DNA of 64,000 bases from Uloborus plumipes. Taxonomy: Eukaryota; Arthropoda; Arachnida; Araneae; Uloboridae. Shown one piece after another: positions 1-12,300 of this stretch. Below the pieces are notes generated by a model, which saw only the letters and a program-made list of their open reading frames with translations, searched no databases and was not told the DNA's origin. Every line of letters starts with the position of its first letter. Position 1 is the stretch's first letter. A program made the position numbers and the translations under genes. The stretch lies in NCBI GenBank assembly GCA_038373865.1, contig JAXGGA010000038.1:355661-419660 (forward strand). Direction: 5' to 3'.

Positions 1-477
1 GTCGGGGGAGCGGGCCGGCCATGGAAGAGTCTGAAAATGACGTAGGAAGTCTTGATCAACTCTTGCTGTATGCGGACGAGCATTATCTTGCTGGAAAATT
101 TCTCCTGGGAGACCATTTAGGAAAGGTCCTTCATAGTGTCGAAGAATATCATCAACGTAACGTTGGCCGGTTAAGTTTCCACGCATCATAATTAGATTGG
201 ACCGACTATCATAGGATATGGCCCCCCAGACCATTACACCAGCTGCGCGGGCAGTGTGACGTAGAACAGTGTGGGAGGAATTGTACCGCTCATCTGGGCG
301 CCTCCACACCCGTACACGGTTATCATCAGTCCCTAAAACAAACCGAGACTCATCACTAAACACAACTTTTTGCCAATCTGTGACATTCCACATTGATCTG
401 GCTTGGCACCACTGTAGACGCAGTCGCTGATCAATCTGACGATTTCTTCTTGGGTCGCTATTTTCAATGTGCCTGAG
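1..477 (-). pseudogene. Tc1-like transposase fragment, N-terminus deleted, open to window edge
   Basis: Read on the minus strand the frame is open from about 522 down to base 1. It encodes the catalytic half of a Tc1/mariner transposase: a RLQWC segment, the first catalytic Asp in VFSDESRF, a VRVWRRP segment, VMVWGAIS, the second catalytic Asp in QQDNARPH, and PWPARSPD at the window edge. The third acidic residue lies outside. The N-terminal paired-type helix-turn-helix region is absent: coding sequence passes directly into the inverted repeat at 431-479. The protein would cut DNA in the nucleus if complete, but without the HTH it is unlikely to bind its ends. It is related to the copy at 43958-44630, which carries a frameshift that this copy lacks. 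Confidence 0.8.
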
Positions 478-479
478 TG
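1..479 (-). mobile_element. Tc1/mariner deleted element, right part (copy A)
   Basis: This segment matches 44153-44630 almost base for base and ends at the same terminus (GTGCCTGAGTG followed by TA at 480-481). The other end lies outside the window. Bases 431-479 are the right terminal inverted repeat. Copy A keeps a run of six G/C at 222-227 where copy B has five, so copy A is not frameshifted there. It is a non-autonomous Tc1/mariner derivative lacking the N-terminal DNA-binding part of its transposase. Confidence 0.85.
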
Positions 480-481
480 TA

Positions 482-1271
<790 letters not shown>

Positions 1272-1280
1272 CATATACAT

Positions 1281-1357
1281 ATCATCAGTGTTCTTCAAAA
1301 TAATGAGCAGTAAAACAAATACATAGGGCATTTATTAATGGCTTAAGTTAAAATGCT

Positions 1358-1364
<7 letters not shown>
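1281..1364 (+). repeat. 84-bp direct repeat, copy 1
   Basis: Begins ATCATCAGTGTTCTTC and is repeated at 2011-2094 with a single mismatch (G at 1341, A at 2071). The two copies bracket a 646-bp segment with a TA microsatellite and a tRNA-like SINE head. Confidence 0.92.

Positions 1365-1410
<46 letters not shown>
1360..1410. repeat. (TA)n microsatellite
   Basis: Pure TA repeat directly after the first 84-bp direct-repeat copy. Confidence 0.97.
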
Positions 1411-1614
1411 CCAAGCTGGTTATTTCTTTATCCGGGATCAAAATAATACATTACAACGGTTTGGTCCATTGAAAATGTATTATATTAAGCGCCTTATTCT
1501 TTTAGCCAATATTCTATTAAGCAGGCTCATATCCTTTAATCTAAAGGAAAAAGCAAGATAAGAAAATGTGTTTTGGTAATTATACTTAAGGTAGAAACAA
1601 AACGCTTCCATCCG

Positions 1615-1700
1615 GCCACCTTGTCTAGTAGTAGGAGGAGTCTAACCGTAACGCTGTGGCCCAGGGTTCGAATCCCGATTCAGGCATAAATGTACATTCA
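1615..1700 (+). repeat. tRNA-like SINE head (candidate)
   Basis: Contains a good RNA polymerase III B box, GGTTCGAATCC at 1665-1675, inside a T-arm-like stem followed by a CAGGCA acceptor-like 3' end. The 5' half has no convincing cloverleaf, so a functional tRNA is not supported. A non-tRNA body appears to continue to about 1900. A tRNA-derived SINE is the simplest reading. Confidence 0.45.
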
Positions 1701-2010
1701 TTCTCTCCTGTCTTTCTCCTCCCTCTATGTGAATAACAGTGTTGTGAATGGCTGCCTACCTATAAACGGGTTTTATGGCATGTGTGTTGAATTAAATCAG
1801 ACTTCCACCTTAATGGTGCTCGCAAGAACGGATACCGCACCTATTCTACCTTAAATCGGGTAGATGTGTCTACTCGGGCGCGGGTACCCCAGTGGTTTCA
1901 GAAACAACGAAATGCTTCCAACCACAAGGTACGTTGATCCATGTTATTGTTTGTTTTTTCCGAAAGACATGTGGACATTTATTATAATGCAATGTCATAA
2001 ATCTGAAAAT

Positions 2011-2094
2011 ATCATCAGTGTTCTTCAAAATAATGAGCAGTAAAACAAATACATAGGGCATTTATTAATGACTTAAGTTAAAATGCTTAAATAT
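2011..2094 (+). repeat. 84-bp direct repeat, copy 2
   Basis: Partner of 1281-1364, offset 730 bp, same orientation, one mismatch. Confidence 0.92.
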
Positions 2095-2177
2095 GTACGC
2101 TCAAAATTTATTAAAGCATGGTTAGGAGTAATGTCTTGCCTTCTCTCTTTCCCTAACGTACACACATTGTTTTACAT

Positions 2178-2236
2178 GATTATATATATATATATATATA
2201 CATATACACACATACATATGTATATACACACACACT
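2178..2236. repeat. TA/CA compound microsatellite
   Basis: TA repeat passing into TACACA/CACACA units. Confidence 0.9.
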
Positions 2237-2239
2237 CAA

Positions 2240-3040
2240 ACTTTTGGCTAAAAGAAACGACTAATTACAAAATTCCCGAATAAGCATTTTTCATTTGATA
2301 CAGCTACATTTCTGAGAATCGGTTAAATTTCGATTTTTATTTTGCAATTCATTGAGCATGAAAGCATATTACTGCGACATAAGGCAACGTAACAAAAACA
2401 ACCTTTACGACTGCTGTTTCCCGATTTGCATTTAATTATTTCCACATTTAAGTTATTAAATATTATTTTGCATTTATATTCAAATCTTTCTTTAACTGGG
2501 CTTTATTATGGTAATGAATAACTAGAAATGAATATTTTGTGAAACTGAAACTAAAAGAAATAAATGTTTAAGCAGTTTCATTGTATGAGAAAATGATTTA
2601 ATTTCCGGTTAAGAATTCATTTTATTACCACGATTAAAAACATTGAATAATAAATACGCAGTAAAAGAGGCCACTCATTATTTTCGCAAATTTTTAGACT
2701 TAACTCCAATTTGAGTTGTTTATTAATTGTTTTTACTTTGTTTTTTAATTGTTATTATTGATATTATTTTTTTTCTTTGCATAAACAATATCCCTAGAAT
2801 TTTTTATCTAAACTAAGTTTCTTAAAATATGATCTGACTTTCCTCGAGTCCGTATAAGATAAAATAAAGTTATGTTTGTTTTTTAATAGAAATGAGAACA
2901 GCTTTGAAATCTAATATTTTTGCAGAAAAATATCAAAATAATGAATACATTGCACAGTAAAATCAGATTACCCATGAAAATTTTAATGACATATGTGTTG
3001 CTTTTTTTATGATATACAACCCCTTGAGTACAAAGATGAT
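2240..3040. other. AT-rich non-coding stretch
   Basis: Nothing recognisable; short frames only. Confidence 0.6.
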
Positions 3041-3043
3041 CTA

Positions 3044-3296
3044 TATAATAATAATAATAATACAATCATCATCATCACCACCATCATCATCATTAGTTAT
3101 ATTATTTATTGAAAATAACACTCTCTATTATTGTTCTTGTTCTTGTTGTTCTTGTTCTTGCTGTTGTTGTTGCTGCTGTTCTTGCTCGTTATTGTTATTG
3201 TTGATAATAATAATAATAATAATAATCATCATCTTCACCATCATCATCATTAATAATGATACTATTATTATTATTATTATTATTATTATTTCAGCA
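3044..3296. repeat. Compound trinucleotide microsatellite
   Basis: Successive ATA, TCA/ACC, TTG/TTC, AAT, TCA and TTA blocks. The 124-codon frame through it is homopolymeric (Cys, Ser, Ile runs) and is not a gene. Confidence 0.95.
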
Positions 3297-3299
3297 GTT

Positions 3300-3736
3300 T
3301 ACAAATGTTATTTTTGTTTGAAGAAGAAGAAAATTCATAGCTACTATCATTTTTCTGAAGTGCTAAATAGGTTCAACGTTTAAAAACATGAGTATTGGGT
3401 AATGCATGGGGGAATTATCCTTCAATTTTTTTTTTAATATTCAAACCCAATCCGTTTTTTCTAGGTGTTCATGCTTAAACTCATTATTTTTTCAGCTAAA
3501 ACTAGAGTATCAGCCACCCTCCTATGAATCCCATTACCAAAAATGTTTCCACGTTGTGAAAAAAAAAATGGAAACACAGCATGCGACATACGAGTTGCAC
3601 CGCCGACATACCAAAAAGCAACTTCATGTAGTGTATTTATGTTTGTTCAATTTATATTTACATGAGTAATCAAGATAAAAATTAAAAAAAAAACTTATGA
3701 AACGGGATTAATCTATGATTTTCTATAACATAAAGA
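3300..3736. other. Non-coding stretch
   Basis: No recognisable gene; several A and T runs. Confidence 0.55.
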
Positions 3737-4286
3737 TTAACCTTTTAACTGTCATGCCCAAGATAATCTCGGGCACAGCACTGGTGTTCGAAAATGTCAC
3801 GCCCGAGTATTACTCGGAGTACTTTTTTTTTTTTTTTTTAAGTGCATCGTATTGTTATACCCGAATATATATCGGGAGACGTTTATTTCGGCTTCCTCTC
3901 TTTGTGAAACCCGACTGTTTCTCGGGTTTGGAAGTGTTTCCAGTTATACCACACAAGACTGAATTACTGAAAGGTATTCACTTTTTTCATTTATTTTTTT
4001 TTTTTTCATTTATTTATTTTTTAGAAAATATTTTTTTTTTTTCAGTTTTAAAAAATAATTTTCCTCTAGAAGCGAACTTTAACAACTGCCATGTTGAGTG
4101 GCAGCCGCCTCAAGCAAATATGCAGTGGCTACAAAACTTTAAGTATTTTACACATGTGCTTCAAAATATCAATTTTTTACCACTAAGTATATTTTGTTTT
4201 GTACTAAACATTTGATTTTTGCAATAAAAAAACTTGACAATTTGTGCACCCAAATCATCAAAATAACTTGACAGTTAAAGGGTTAA
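3737..4286. mobile_element. piggyBac-type MITE (TTAA target duplication)
   Basis: Flanked by TTAA at 3737-3740 and 4283-4286. Inner ends are inverted repeats: CCTTTTAACTGTCA on the left and TGACAGTTAAAGG on the right. TTAA duplication with CCYTT-type ends is the hallmark of piggyBac-family elements. No transposase is present; the 166-codon frame across it is T-rich and shows no DDD domain. The left 200 bp holds four palindromes of the form CCCGA-N-TCGGG. Confidence 0.85.
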
Positions 4287-5365
4287 ACAATTAAAAGATA
4301 AATACAAAGAAAAGTTATGAGATACATTTCCTTGCACATATTTCAAAGGCTTATTTTCGTTTAAAATATAATCAATGTAATGAAATAAAAATATATTTTG
4401 AAAATCTAAATCAAATGCATAATTTCTCGTGTGAAAGTTCCAAAAATCTAAATATTTGTTACGAATATGAGAAATAATAATTCTGATTTTATTCCTTTTT
4501 TTAAGCAAATGAATTCTCCAACTTTTAGAGCAAACTAGTTTTCTTAACTGCGTATGATCTCAAAATTTTGAGAGTATCATTTTTCTCCTGCTTTTAAAAA
4601 GAACATCATTTTGGAGGATTTCATCTACTTCATGAAAAATGTATTCAATTTCACTGCTCCACATTTCCCTTCAGTAGTTTATAAGAAACTATTTCCATGC
4701 AGTTACTTTTTTTCCCCTTTTTCTTAGTTTTAGTAACTTAATAGTTTTACGTAATTATAAAATATTTTTAAGCAGTACAATTTAAAATTTAATAGGATTT
4801 TTACTATCTAAAAATTGCATATTCAAAAGCACATTCTATATATTGCGTAACTTACTATACTAAAAATTTTACTTTACATTTTTATGGGGAGAAAATAAAA
4901 TTCTGGTTTTGAAAAATATAGTTATACCTTTTATTACTGGAAAAATGCCTTTGCTGGCATTTTACTTTTTCACATAGGTGTTTTTCATACAGAAATTTGA
5001 AAATTTATATTTTTCCGAAAATTCTATTTTTTGATGGAAATTTAATGAAAACACATAGTATATGAACTAGTTCGCGTACTTGAAAAAGTCATAGTCTTTT
5101 GTAGCTATAGTTACTTAATGAACCTATAAAATTTCGATTCCTTAAAAAAAAAAATCATGCTGTTATAAAATGCTTCAATTGGAAGTTAAAAATAAAATAA
5201 TATTGCAGAAGATATGAAATGATTACAAAGTGGAGAACTACAGTCAGGACTAAACAGAGTTAAATGCATAAAGTAACTAGTTTTCATAGACACATAATAC
5301 TTTTATATTGCATGAGTACAATTCTTTAAAAAAAAATGTTAAATATCATCAGTTTTTTAGTATTT
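4287..5365. other. AT-rich non-coding stretch
   Basis: No gene, repeat boundary or RNA recognised. Confidence 0.6.
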
Positions 5366-5371
5366 TGAGGG

Positions 5372-5555
5372 GTGGACCAGGCCCGGCATTTAGGGGGGGG
5401 GGGCGGGAGGGTCAATTGCCCCCCCCCTGACTTTGAGAAATCAATGTATTTACGTATAGGTTGGCGTGGTTTTTTATGTTTTCCAATGAAATTGCATTGT
5501 GTTTGGACCCTTTGCCCCCCCCCCCTGGAAAAACTTGAAATGACAAACTTTGATT
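5372..5555 (+). repeat. Dispersed poly-C/poly-G repeat, copy 1
   Basis: A GGCCCGGCATTTAGGGGG head, a C run, a body of about 100 bp and a second C run followed by TGGAAAAAC. The body and tail (about 5418-5545) recur in the same orientation at 15356-15485 with only scattered differences. No coding capacity; family unknown. Confidence 0.8.
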
Positions 5556-5569
5556 GCCTGTATCTCAGA

Positions 5570-8500
5570 AAATAAGTGGAGCAAGAACCTAAAAATTTGG
5601 ACTTTTAAATGCATCTATGTAATCGACCTATGTGCCAAATTTAAAGAAATCCGTGTCGATCCTGCAACCCCCGTTAGGTGAGTTGATATGGAATCAGTCG
5701 TATGTTTATTTCAACATTACAATTGCTCGCATGTCTACTTCAAAATAAACTTCAACTAGCTTAAATTTCTTTTCATAAAACTGAAAACTTAAGTTACCAT
5801 ACATATATCTTATGCATACAAACAAACTTTTTAATATATTATAATAAAACTATACAACTAGAACTATTTGTAGGATACACTACATATTTTTTTCACATGC
5901 AAAATACAATTTCTATCTGCGCTGTTATTGCGTTTTCCATATTTCCTATCTTTTTTTTGAACCAGTTACTCAAAAAAGTTTAATATGACTTTATGTATTT
6001 ATGCGGATATGGATATTCCTTTCTAGAAATTTCCTTTACTGTGCAGAAAAACCCTGGCGAATCTGTTTAAGTAGTAAAGGAAATGTTGGTAAGGAAGGAA
6101 AAGAAAAAGTGAAACTAGAATTGAGGCTGGAATTTGAAAGATGTATTCATCGAAAATGTCTAGATAATATATCAATTGAATAAAAACCTACCGCAGCATT
6201 TTATCTAAATCAGAAATACTGCTATGCATGTGATATTTATCTCCGAAGCAAATATATTTGCGTTTATGCGTTTGTGTATAAAACACATCCAGGGATGTTA
6301 GGAAATCTGCAAGATAAACTATCAAATATAAAGAAGTCGGTAGATTACAAACTATGTGCATAAAACTTTCAGTCAGTGTTAAAACAAAGGTATGAAATTT
6401 TTGAAAAATAACTTAAAATATTATTTTATATATTCATATTAAAAATTTTTGTTCCGTTGAATCTGCATTTTTCAAGTTCAATATTACAGCTTTGTGTAGT
6501 GTAAAACATGTATATGCACTTATTTTGAATCAGACCAAACCTTTTTTTTTTTTTTTTTAATTTTATTAGATTTACGGGCCTAACGCTCTCTCCTCTTAGT
6601 TAGTCTAAATTTCTTTACTTTCCAAACTCGCTGCATTACATTCATATACACATGATTTAGGTACTTAATTTTTATTTTACGTTATTATATATATTTTTAT
6701 GTTATTTATATTCCCCCCAAAGTTCAAATTTTCTAAAGTATTTTCAATTAAACATATCAGAACTAAGTATATCCAGAGTTTTACTAAATAAAAAAAAAAA
6801 AAAACAATTACTAGGTCCTAAATAATTTTGTTTTACGTTAAGAAACCATCCAACCTCTTCAAATGTGATTTCGTTGGTAAGTCCGTAAAAAATACCACTT
6901 TGGAAAATTCCACACTACTCCAAAACAAGAAGGGCTTAACTTGACTACAAAAATTTTAAAAAATCATAACACTTTGTAAGAATTCATTTTTTAAAGTCAA
7001 CAAGCCAGAGATAATTGAAGAAAAAAGAAGCTTAATAATGTCATATATTTAATATACCAGGGCGTTTAAATATTTTACTTTTGATTTTATCTTCGTTTCT
7101 TATTTTTTTAGGCATTTGAAAATGAAAAAAATAATAAGTACGCAATAGATAGGACATTTTGTTTGGTGAATGCTGAAAGTAGATTATTACATTCCAGTTT
7201 TACTATGCTGCTTTTAGGAAAACTCAACTGTTTTTTGAACTGTTTAATCAAATTATTTTTTTTTTAATTTTTGATGAATATAAAGACATGATTTAGGTGT
7301 TATCAAACTACTATTTCTATATTAGATTTAATTAGACATATCTGTCTTCCTTAAAATAAAAATTTTTAATAGAAGAGAAACTTTACCTCCACCCTTTTCT
7401 TCACAATTTGCAGTTAATACTCATTTGACGATATGTAAACAAATCATTTCTGAAATGTGAGTTTAAAAGAATCTTGAGATTCCATATTAAAAATATTGAT
7501 AGACATTTTAAAAACACGTGATTTCACTCTTATCTAGGAAATATTAAAATGGGATCAAATAAATAAATAAAAGAAATCATAATTCACTCAAATTTGTCTT
7601 TCTACGTATTTAATGCCTCAATAAAAATAGCTTTTTACATACAATTCAGTATTTATTTTGAGTATTGAAAAACCCATGTTTCTACTCCGTAAAACAACCT
7701 AATGGTTTTAAGTTCCTTAAGCTAGACGACAAAAATAACTCAAACATAGCATGACGAAGAAAAAAAAAACGCTCTGTTGTTTTGAAAGGATTACATCCCT
7801 TACGTTGATACGTAAAAACCCACCTGCTTCGCAAACAAGATAAATAAAAAAGAATGTTGACAAACACGTTCGTGCGATACACGACAAAAATCCTTCTTTT
7901 TCCCGCGCAATACATATTAGCATCTGTCAGGGCTCCGTTGCGAATAATTTATTGCCAAACAGAACGACAAGAACTTGTCTTGAAGAATCCAACCGAATAA
8001 TTTCACACGCTATTGGAAATGTATAAACAGTTCTATTGGCTGAGACATTGTTGATTTAAAAGAAAGAATGGATTTAAAGTAAAAGAATTTGTTTGTGCAC
8101 ATATGTATCTTGTGAGGCGTTTTTGAATATTTTCTGTATGCAAATCGATGATTAGAGCGGGTTATTTCATCGATGTCGTCGGTATTTTAGCTTGAGTGTA
8201 TCGCTCTTAAAATCTAAACACTAATGTTTAAAATTCGAAATAGTTTTTGCTGTTTATGTCATCATACGGTCAGAGTTCGAATCAGCATCTATATTCATTT
8301 TTTTTTTCTTTCAAGTTCAATAAAGATTCACATACTTTTCACGTATTCTTAAAAAAGTATGCCACATTTGATTACGTAAATTTTATATTAAAGCAATGTA
8401 GAAAATATAGGGTGTCATTAAATTAGGCCAATATCAGAGAATTAGATCAAAACGTGTAGCAAATATATATTTGATTTGGAAAATTAAAATAAAAATGTAC

Positions 8501-9200
8501 GTAAACAAGTGTTTTTTATTTAGAATTAAGTATTTTGTTTTGTAACTCTCTGAATCGTGAAGATAAAAATTGTTTTCTCTCAAAAAGTTTACAATAGAAA
8601 ACAAGGTTAACTTTTTTTGATACAGTAATGGCAAACATCAGTGGAAGTAAAATAAAAGTATCACACTATTCTACTTATATTTAATTTCGATATTGCAAAA
8701 AAAAAAAAAAAATGGATAATCAAACTTCCCAATTTTATTAGATTTCTTTTTTTTTACGTAGAGTTGGTTTTAAATTGATGCATCTGAACGTTATAGTTAA
8801 CAATAAATTTATCAACTAATACCTGCACACCGTAACACGAAACATTACAAAAATATCCGAAATAATGCATTTTTAGGCAAGTAACTCCATTTTTAAAACG
8901 GTCTTTTATTGTGAGTAAATTATTTTTAACAACATACTGGAATCCTTATATAAACAGGACTACAATTCATAACCAGCAAGCAAATTAAGGAAGTGGTTAG
9001 AAAATGTAATAACCATGTTTTAAAATTAGGTTTTATTTCGATTCATAATTTTCTAGGGTGGACTAACATTGTGGCTGATATCTTATGCGGCATTTTTCCT
9101 CTGGATAGGCAATTATGCAATCATTATCGGCGATCATGTCCCTATTAATTCCCTTTATTACTAGAATAATCTCGAAGTAATACAATTAAAGTATAAAGCA
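5570..9200. other. Long AT-rich non-coding stretch
   Basis: No gene seen on either strand. It holds homopolymer runs (T at 6542-6559, A at 6790-6804, A at 8697-8712) and short frames of 60-77 codons without recognisable motifs. 7680-8150 is less AT-biased than its surroundings, but I cannot name a function. Confidence 0.55.
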
Positions 9201-9204
9201 GTGA

Positions 9205-9310
9205 GTAACCGCCCTTAAGCAAGGGCTAAGGCAGAAACATGCAATACACCGCCAACTCGGCTATTTCGACTGCAGTTTCGAGCTTATTATGCTCTCATCA
9301 GCATGGAATA
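9205..9310 (-). repeat. Dispersed hammerhead-bearing repeat, copy 1
   Basis: Shares the block around CGCCAACTCGGC at 9250-9261 and the GCAGTTTCG block with 46931-47000. On the minus strand it carries a complete hammerhead catalytic core (see the ncRNA entry). Confidence 0.75.
9262..9307 (-). ncRNA. Hammerhead ribozyme-like motif (type I layout, minimal stem III)
   Basis: On the minus strand, in order: CTGATGA (9295-9301); stem II GAGC/GCTC closing an ATAATAA loop (9280-9294); GAAAC (9275-9279); TGCA loop; GTC (9268-9270). These are all the conserved core bases of a hammerhead, with the G10.1-C11.1 pair and an A15.1-U16.1, C15.2-G16.2 mini stem III. Stem I is poor in this copy: the 5' strand TCCATG is present but its partner is missing. 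The related copy at 46931-47000 keeps exactly that partner, CATGGA. Such minimal-stem-III hammerheads are known in Penelope-like retroelements and retrozymes. Self-cleavage by this copy is doubtful; descent from an active ribozyme is likely. Confidence 0.6.
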
Positions 9311-12300
9311 CGAAAGTAGTCTAGTTGGAGGCGAAAATCCTCTTATGAAGCACAGAAACCCCCCCGCCCCCCGCCCCCCCAAAAAAACTGGTAGCTAATG
9401 TGAAATTAGAATACCAGCGAGCGACCACAATTAAAGGTATAAAAATGTGTCAATTGTATAAAGAGAAAAACTCAAAGAAATACACCTAATTCCTGCCATT
9501 TTTGCTTAAGTAATGGCATTTGTGTTTAAATATTTTTTACTCAATAACATCACAAAAAATATACATATTCAGAAAACAATCAAAATGTAAAGATTGAACA
9601 TAAAAGTGCAGTTACTAGAGACTCACAGATCTCCTAAACACATTTTACCTTACTATATATTAAACGATTATTTGAAAATGTAATGCATACATTATCCTTT
9701 CTCTCAATACACCAATAACGTTTCTGAGAAGTCTTCCAAGAAATGAAATAAGTTTATTAAAACATGACAAACAGTTTTCTTCTCTTGCAAGGTAAACGCC
9801 CAAACAACTGTCACTTCCCTAAATATTCGCTAGACTATAAATATAAAAATGAAGCTTTTAAATATTATTTGCTCAATTTGCATGGCAACGCCGAAAGAAG
9901 ACGATTTCATAAAGCGAATGAATCAGGCAGAAAAGTGCCCAAATTGTGATTTTATGCAGATTCAGATCATCAAATTGCAGACTCTATCAAGCGTATTTAT
10001 TCGAGCAGACTGGAGTGCATGTTTTCTGTGAACTTATTATGCAGGAAAGGACAACTTTTGATAGCATCATCATTAAGAATGCATAAAGTAGCATGGGATA
10101 AAGACGATACGAATATGCGAAGCGTACTTAAAACTTCGAAATTCAACATTGTCATTTATGAATAATCTTTTGCATTCTAATTAAGTCACCCCACTATTCA
10201 TAAAGCTAAAAATGAACTAACTAAATGCATATGGAAGTCGATATTGTAATATGGTTCTGTGCATATTTTGGGGCCGCCGGAAATTGCATTATGGAAGGGA
10301 CTCAACTTCAGGGGAGAAGTGAACATTTTCTAGGATATGATTCTTTACTGTTGGACGTCATCTGTAAAATCTGCAATTATTAAATTGTGCCGACATTATG
10401 ACGAAATTTAATGCGATGAAAGGCATGAGATTCAAGCTGCATCAAATTCAACATTTTGTCATCTCAAAAGAGTGTATTGTTTAACTACATACTACATGTA
10501 CATATGAATAAGCTTATTGCACATTACTTTTCTTTATCGGACTTTTTATCACGTGTTTTCAATTTTTAAGTCCTATGATTTTTATTTGTCGACTCTAAAT
10601 TAACAGTAATGTTTTAAAGTTATTATTATTATTATTTTTTTTTTGTTTTTTGTTTTTTGTTTTGGAAATTTTCTGAACTTACTGAATTATGTTTTTCGTG
10701 TTTGGCATAATTCACATCAGATACACATTTTTAAGCTGTTAATTTTTTTGAAATTAAAGTAAATAATTTTTGTCTTTTGTGAGAAAATCATAGTTTTAAG
10801 TTTTTGTTTTTCCTCCTCAGGACATACATAATATCAAAATTCATGTAATCAAGAAATAGAAAAAAAAAGAAATATTTATATTCTGCATAAAAAATACTAA
10901 CCACATCTGGTTAAACTATTGCAGCAATTTTGTAACTTTTTATTAGTTATAAAATACTTCGAAAATGTGATTGAAAAAATAGCATTGATGACAAAATTTA
11001 GGTTTTCAATTATTAATCAAAAAAAAAGAAAAAGAAAAAAAAAACATCGTATCTACCAAAACAGTACGCAAAACAAGCCTTTTTCTGCAGTACAAGATAA
11101 ATTAATTTATTTAGAGTAATTAATCTATGTTATATGATAATTATGTTATGGAGAACTTTTGGTTCATAACTATATAATGAGCGATGAATTGGTATTAAAC
11201 AATTCATGCTTATAAAAAATCTTCGTCCTACTTATTTAGTATTGCTTTTAATTAGACTAAATGAACTTTATTAGTTTATGTTCAATCTTTTAAGATCACA
11301 AAAACATTTCAAAAAATTGCAATAGCAAAATTTCACCACTTAAAGTCGCATGCACTTTATGTACGCATGCACTTTTCTTTTAGTATTATGTTTGTAAAAT
11401 TTCTTCGATTTAATTAGTGATGCAAAAAATAAGCAAAAACTAGCGCTTTGTTTATCTTTCTTAAACTATTACACCTGAAAAAACAGGGATACATTAACGT
11501 GCCCTCGCAGTCATTACATGGCCGCAGTTCCTAAATTTTCTTAACCAAAATGCATTAAGAAGTATCTGAGCGTAATAACACACTCATGAAAAGTGACGAA
11601 AAAAACTGTCTGAATGTGCTTCATCATGGCGTTGCTACAAAGTAATAATCTAAACAAAACTTTCAAAATATGAATGAAATAAAAAGAGAGGGTAAAGATA
11701 GCCCTAACGACATGATGTGAAGGAAAGCCATTGAAGAACAGAAAGACAAGTTCTATAGCAGCCATTTTTGGGTCTTGATTCATAACTAGGTAGAAAAGTG
11801 GCAAATATGAAACATTTTTTTAACAACGTTGTTCACGCAAATGTTTAAGGATTGATGTACTCTTTAAGCATTTTACTAAGCACAAGTTCTTAGCTCGGAG
11901 CACAAGCCCGGAAAATCAAGCGAATATATGTCTTCTTTGTACCTTGTACCAGTAACAGATTTCAAACAAAAGATGTTTTTTCTCTGTTTAATAACTCTCC
12001 TTTCAAATGGATAAAGGTGATCCTAACTATGACGTGTCTTTTACAAAACGCGTCATATAACGTGTTCCATGTTCTCGTTATCTGACAACTACCCGTACTC
12101 AGCCTAAGCGGGAGTTGTGCTTTTACGCAACCTTGCTCTAAACCAAACAATTGCTGGCACTCCTAATGTAACTTAAAACGAGCGCGTTTTAGCACAGCCG
12201 TGGGTTGAATTGATGGTCTTCTGGCATACAGGCAAACAATAGTGAGCTGTCTGTAAACACTTTGTATTGACACTAGTGCTCCTGTAACGGTTGTTAGTGC

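Noticed and set aside
1615..1700. Functional tRNA gene
   Set aside because: B box is good but no D arm or acceptor pairing; SINE head preferred.
1281..2094. LTRs of a small retroelement
   Set aside because: The 84-bp direct repeats lack TG...CA ends, a primer-binding site and a polypurine tract.
3009..3383. 124-codon frame
   Set aside because: Poly-Cys/Ser/Ile from trinucleotide repeats; no domain.
3715..4215. 166-codon frame
   Set aside because: Runs across a piggyBac-type MITE with poly-T stretches; no transposase motif.
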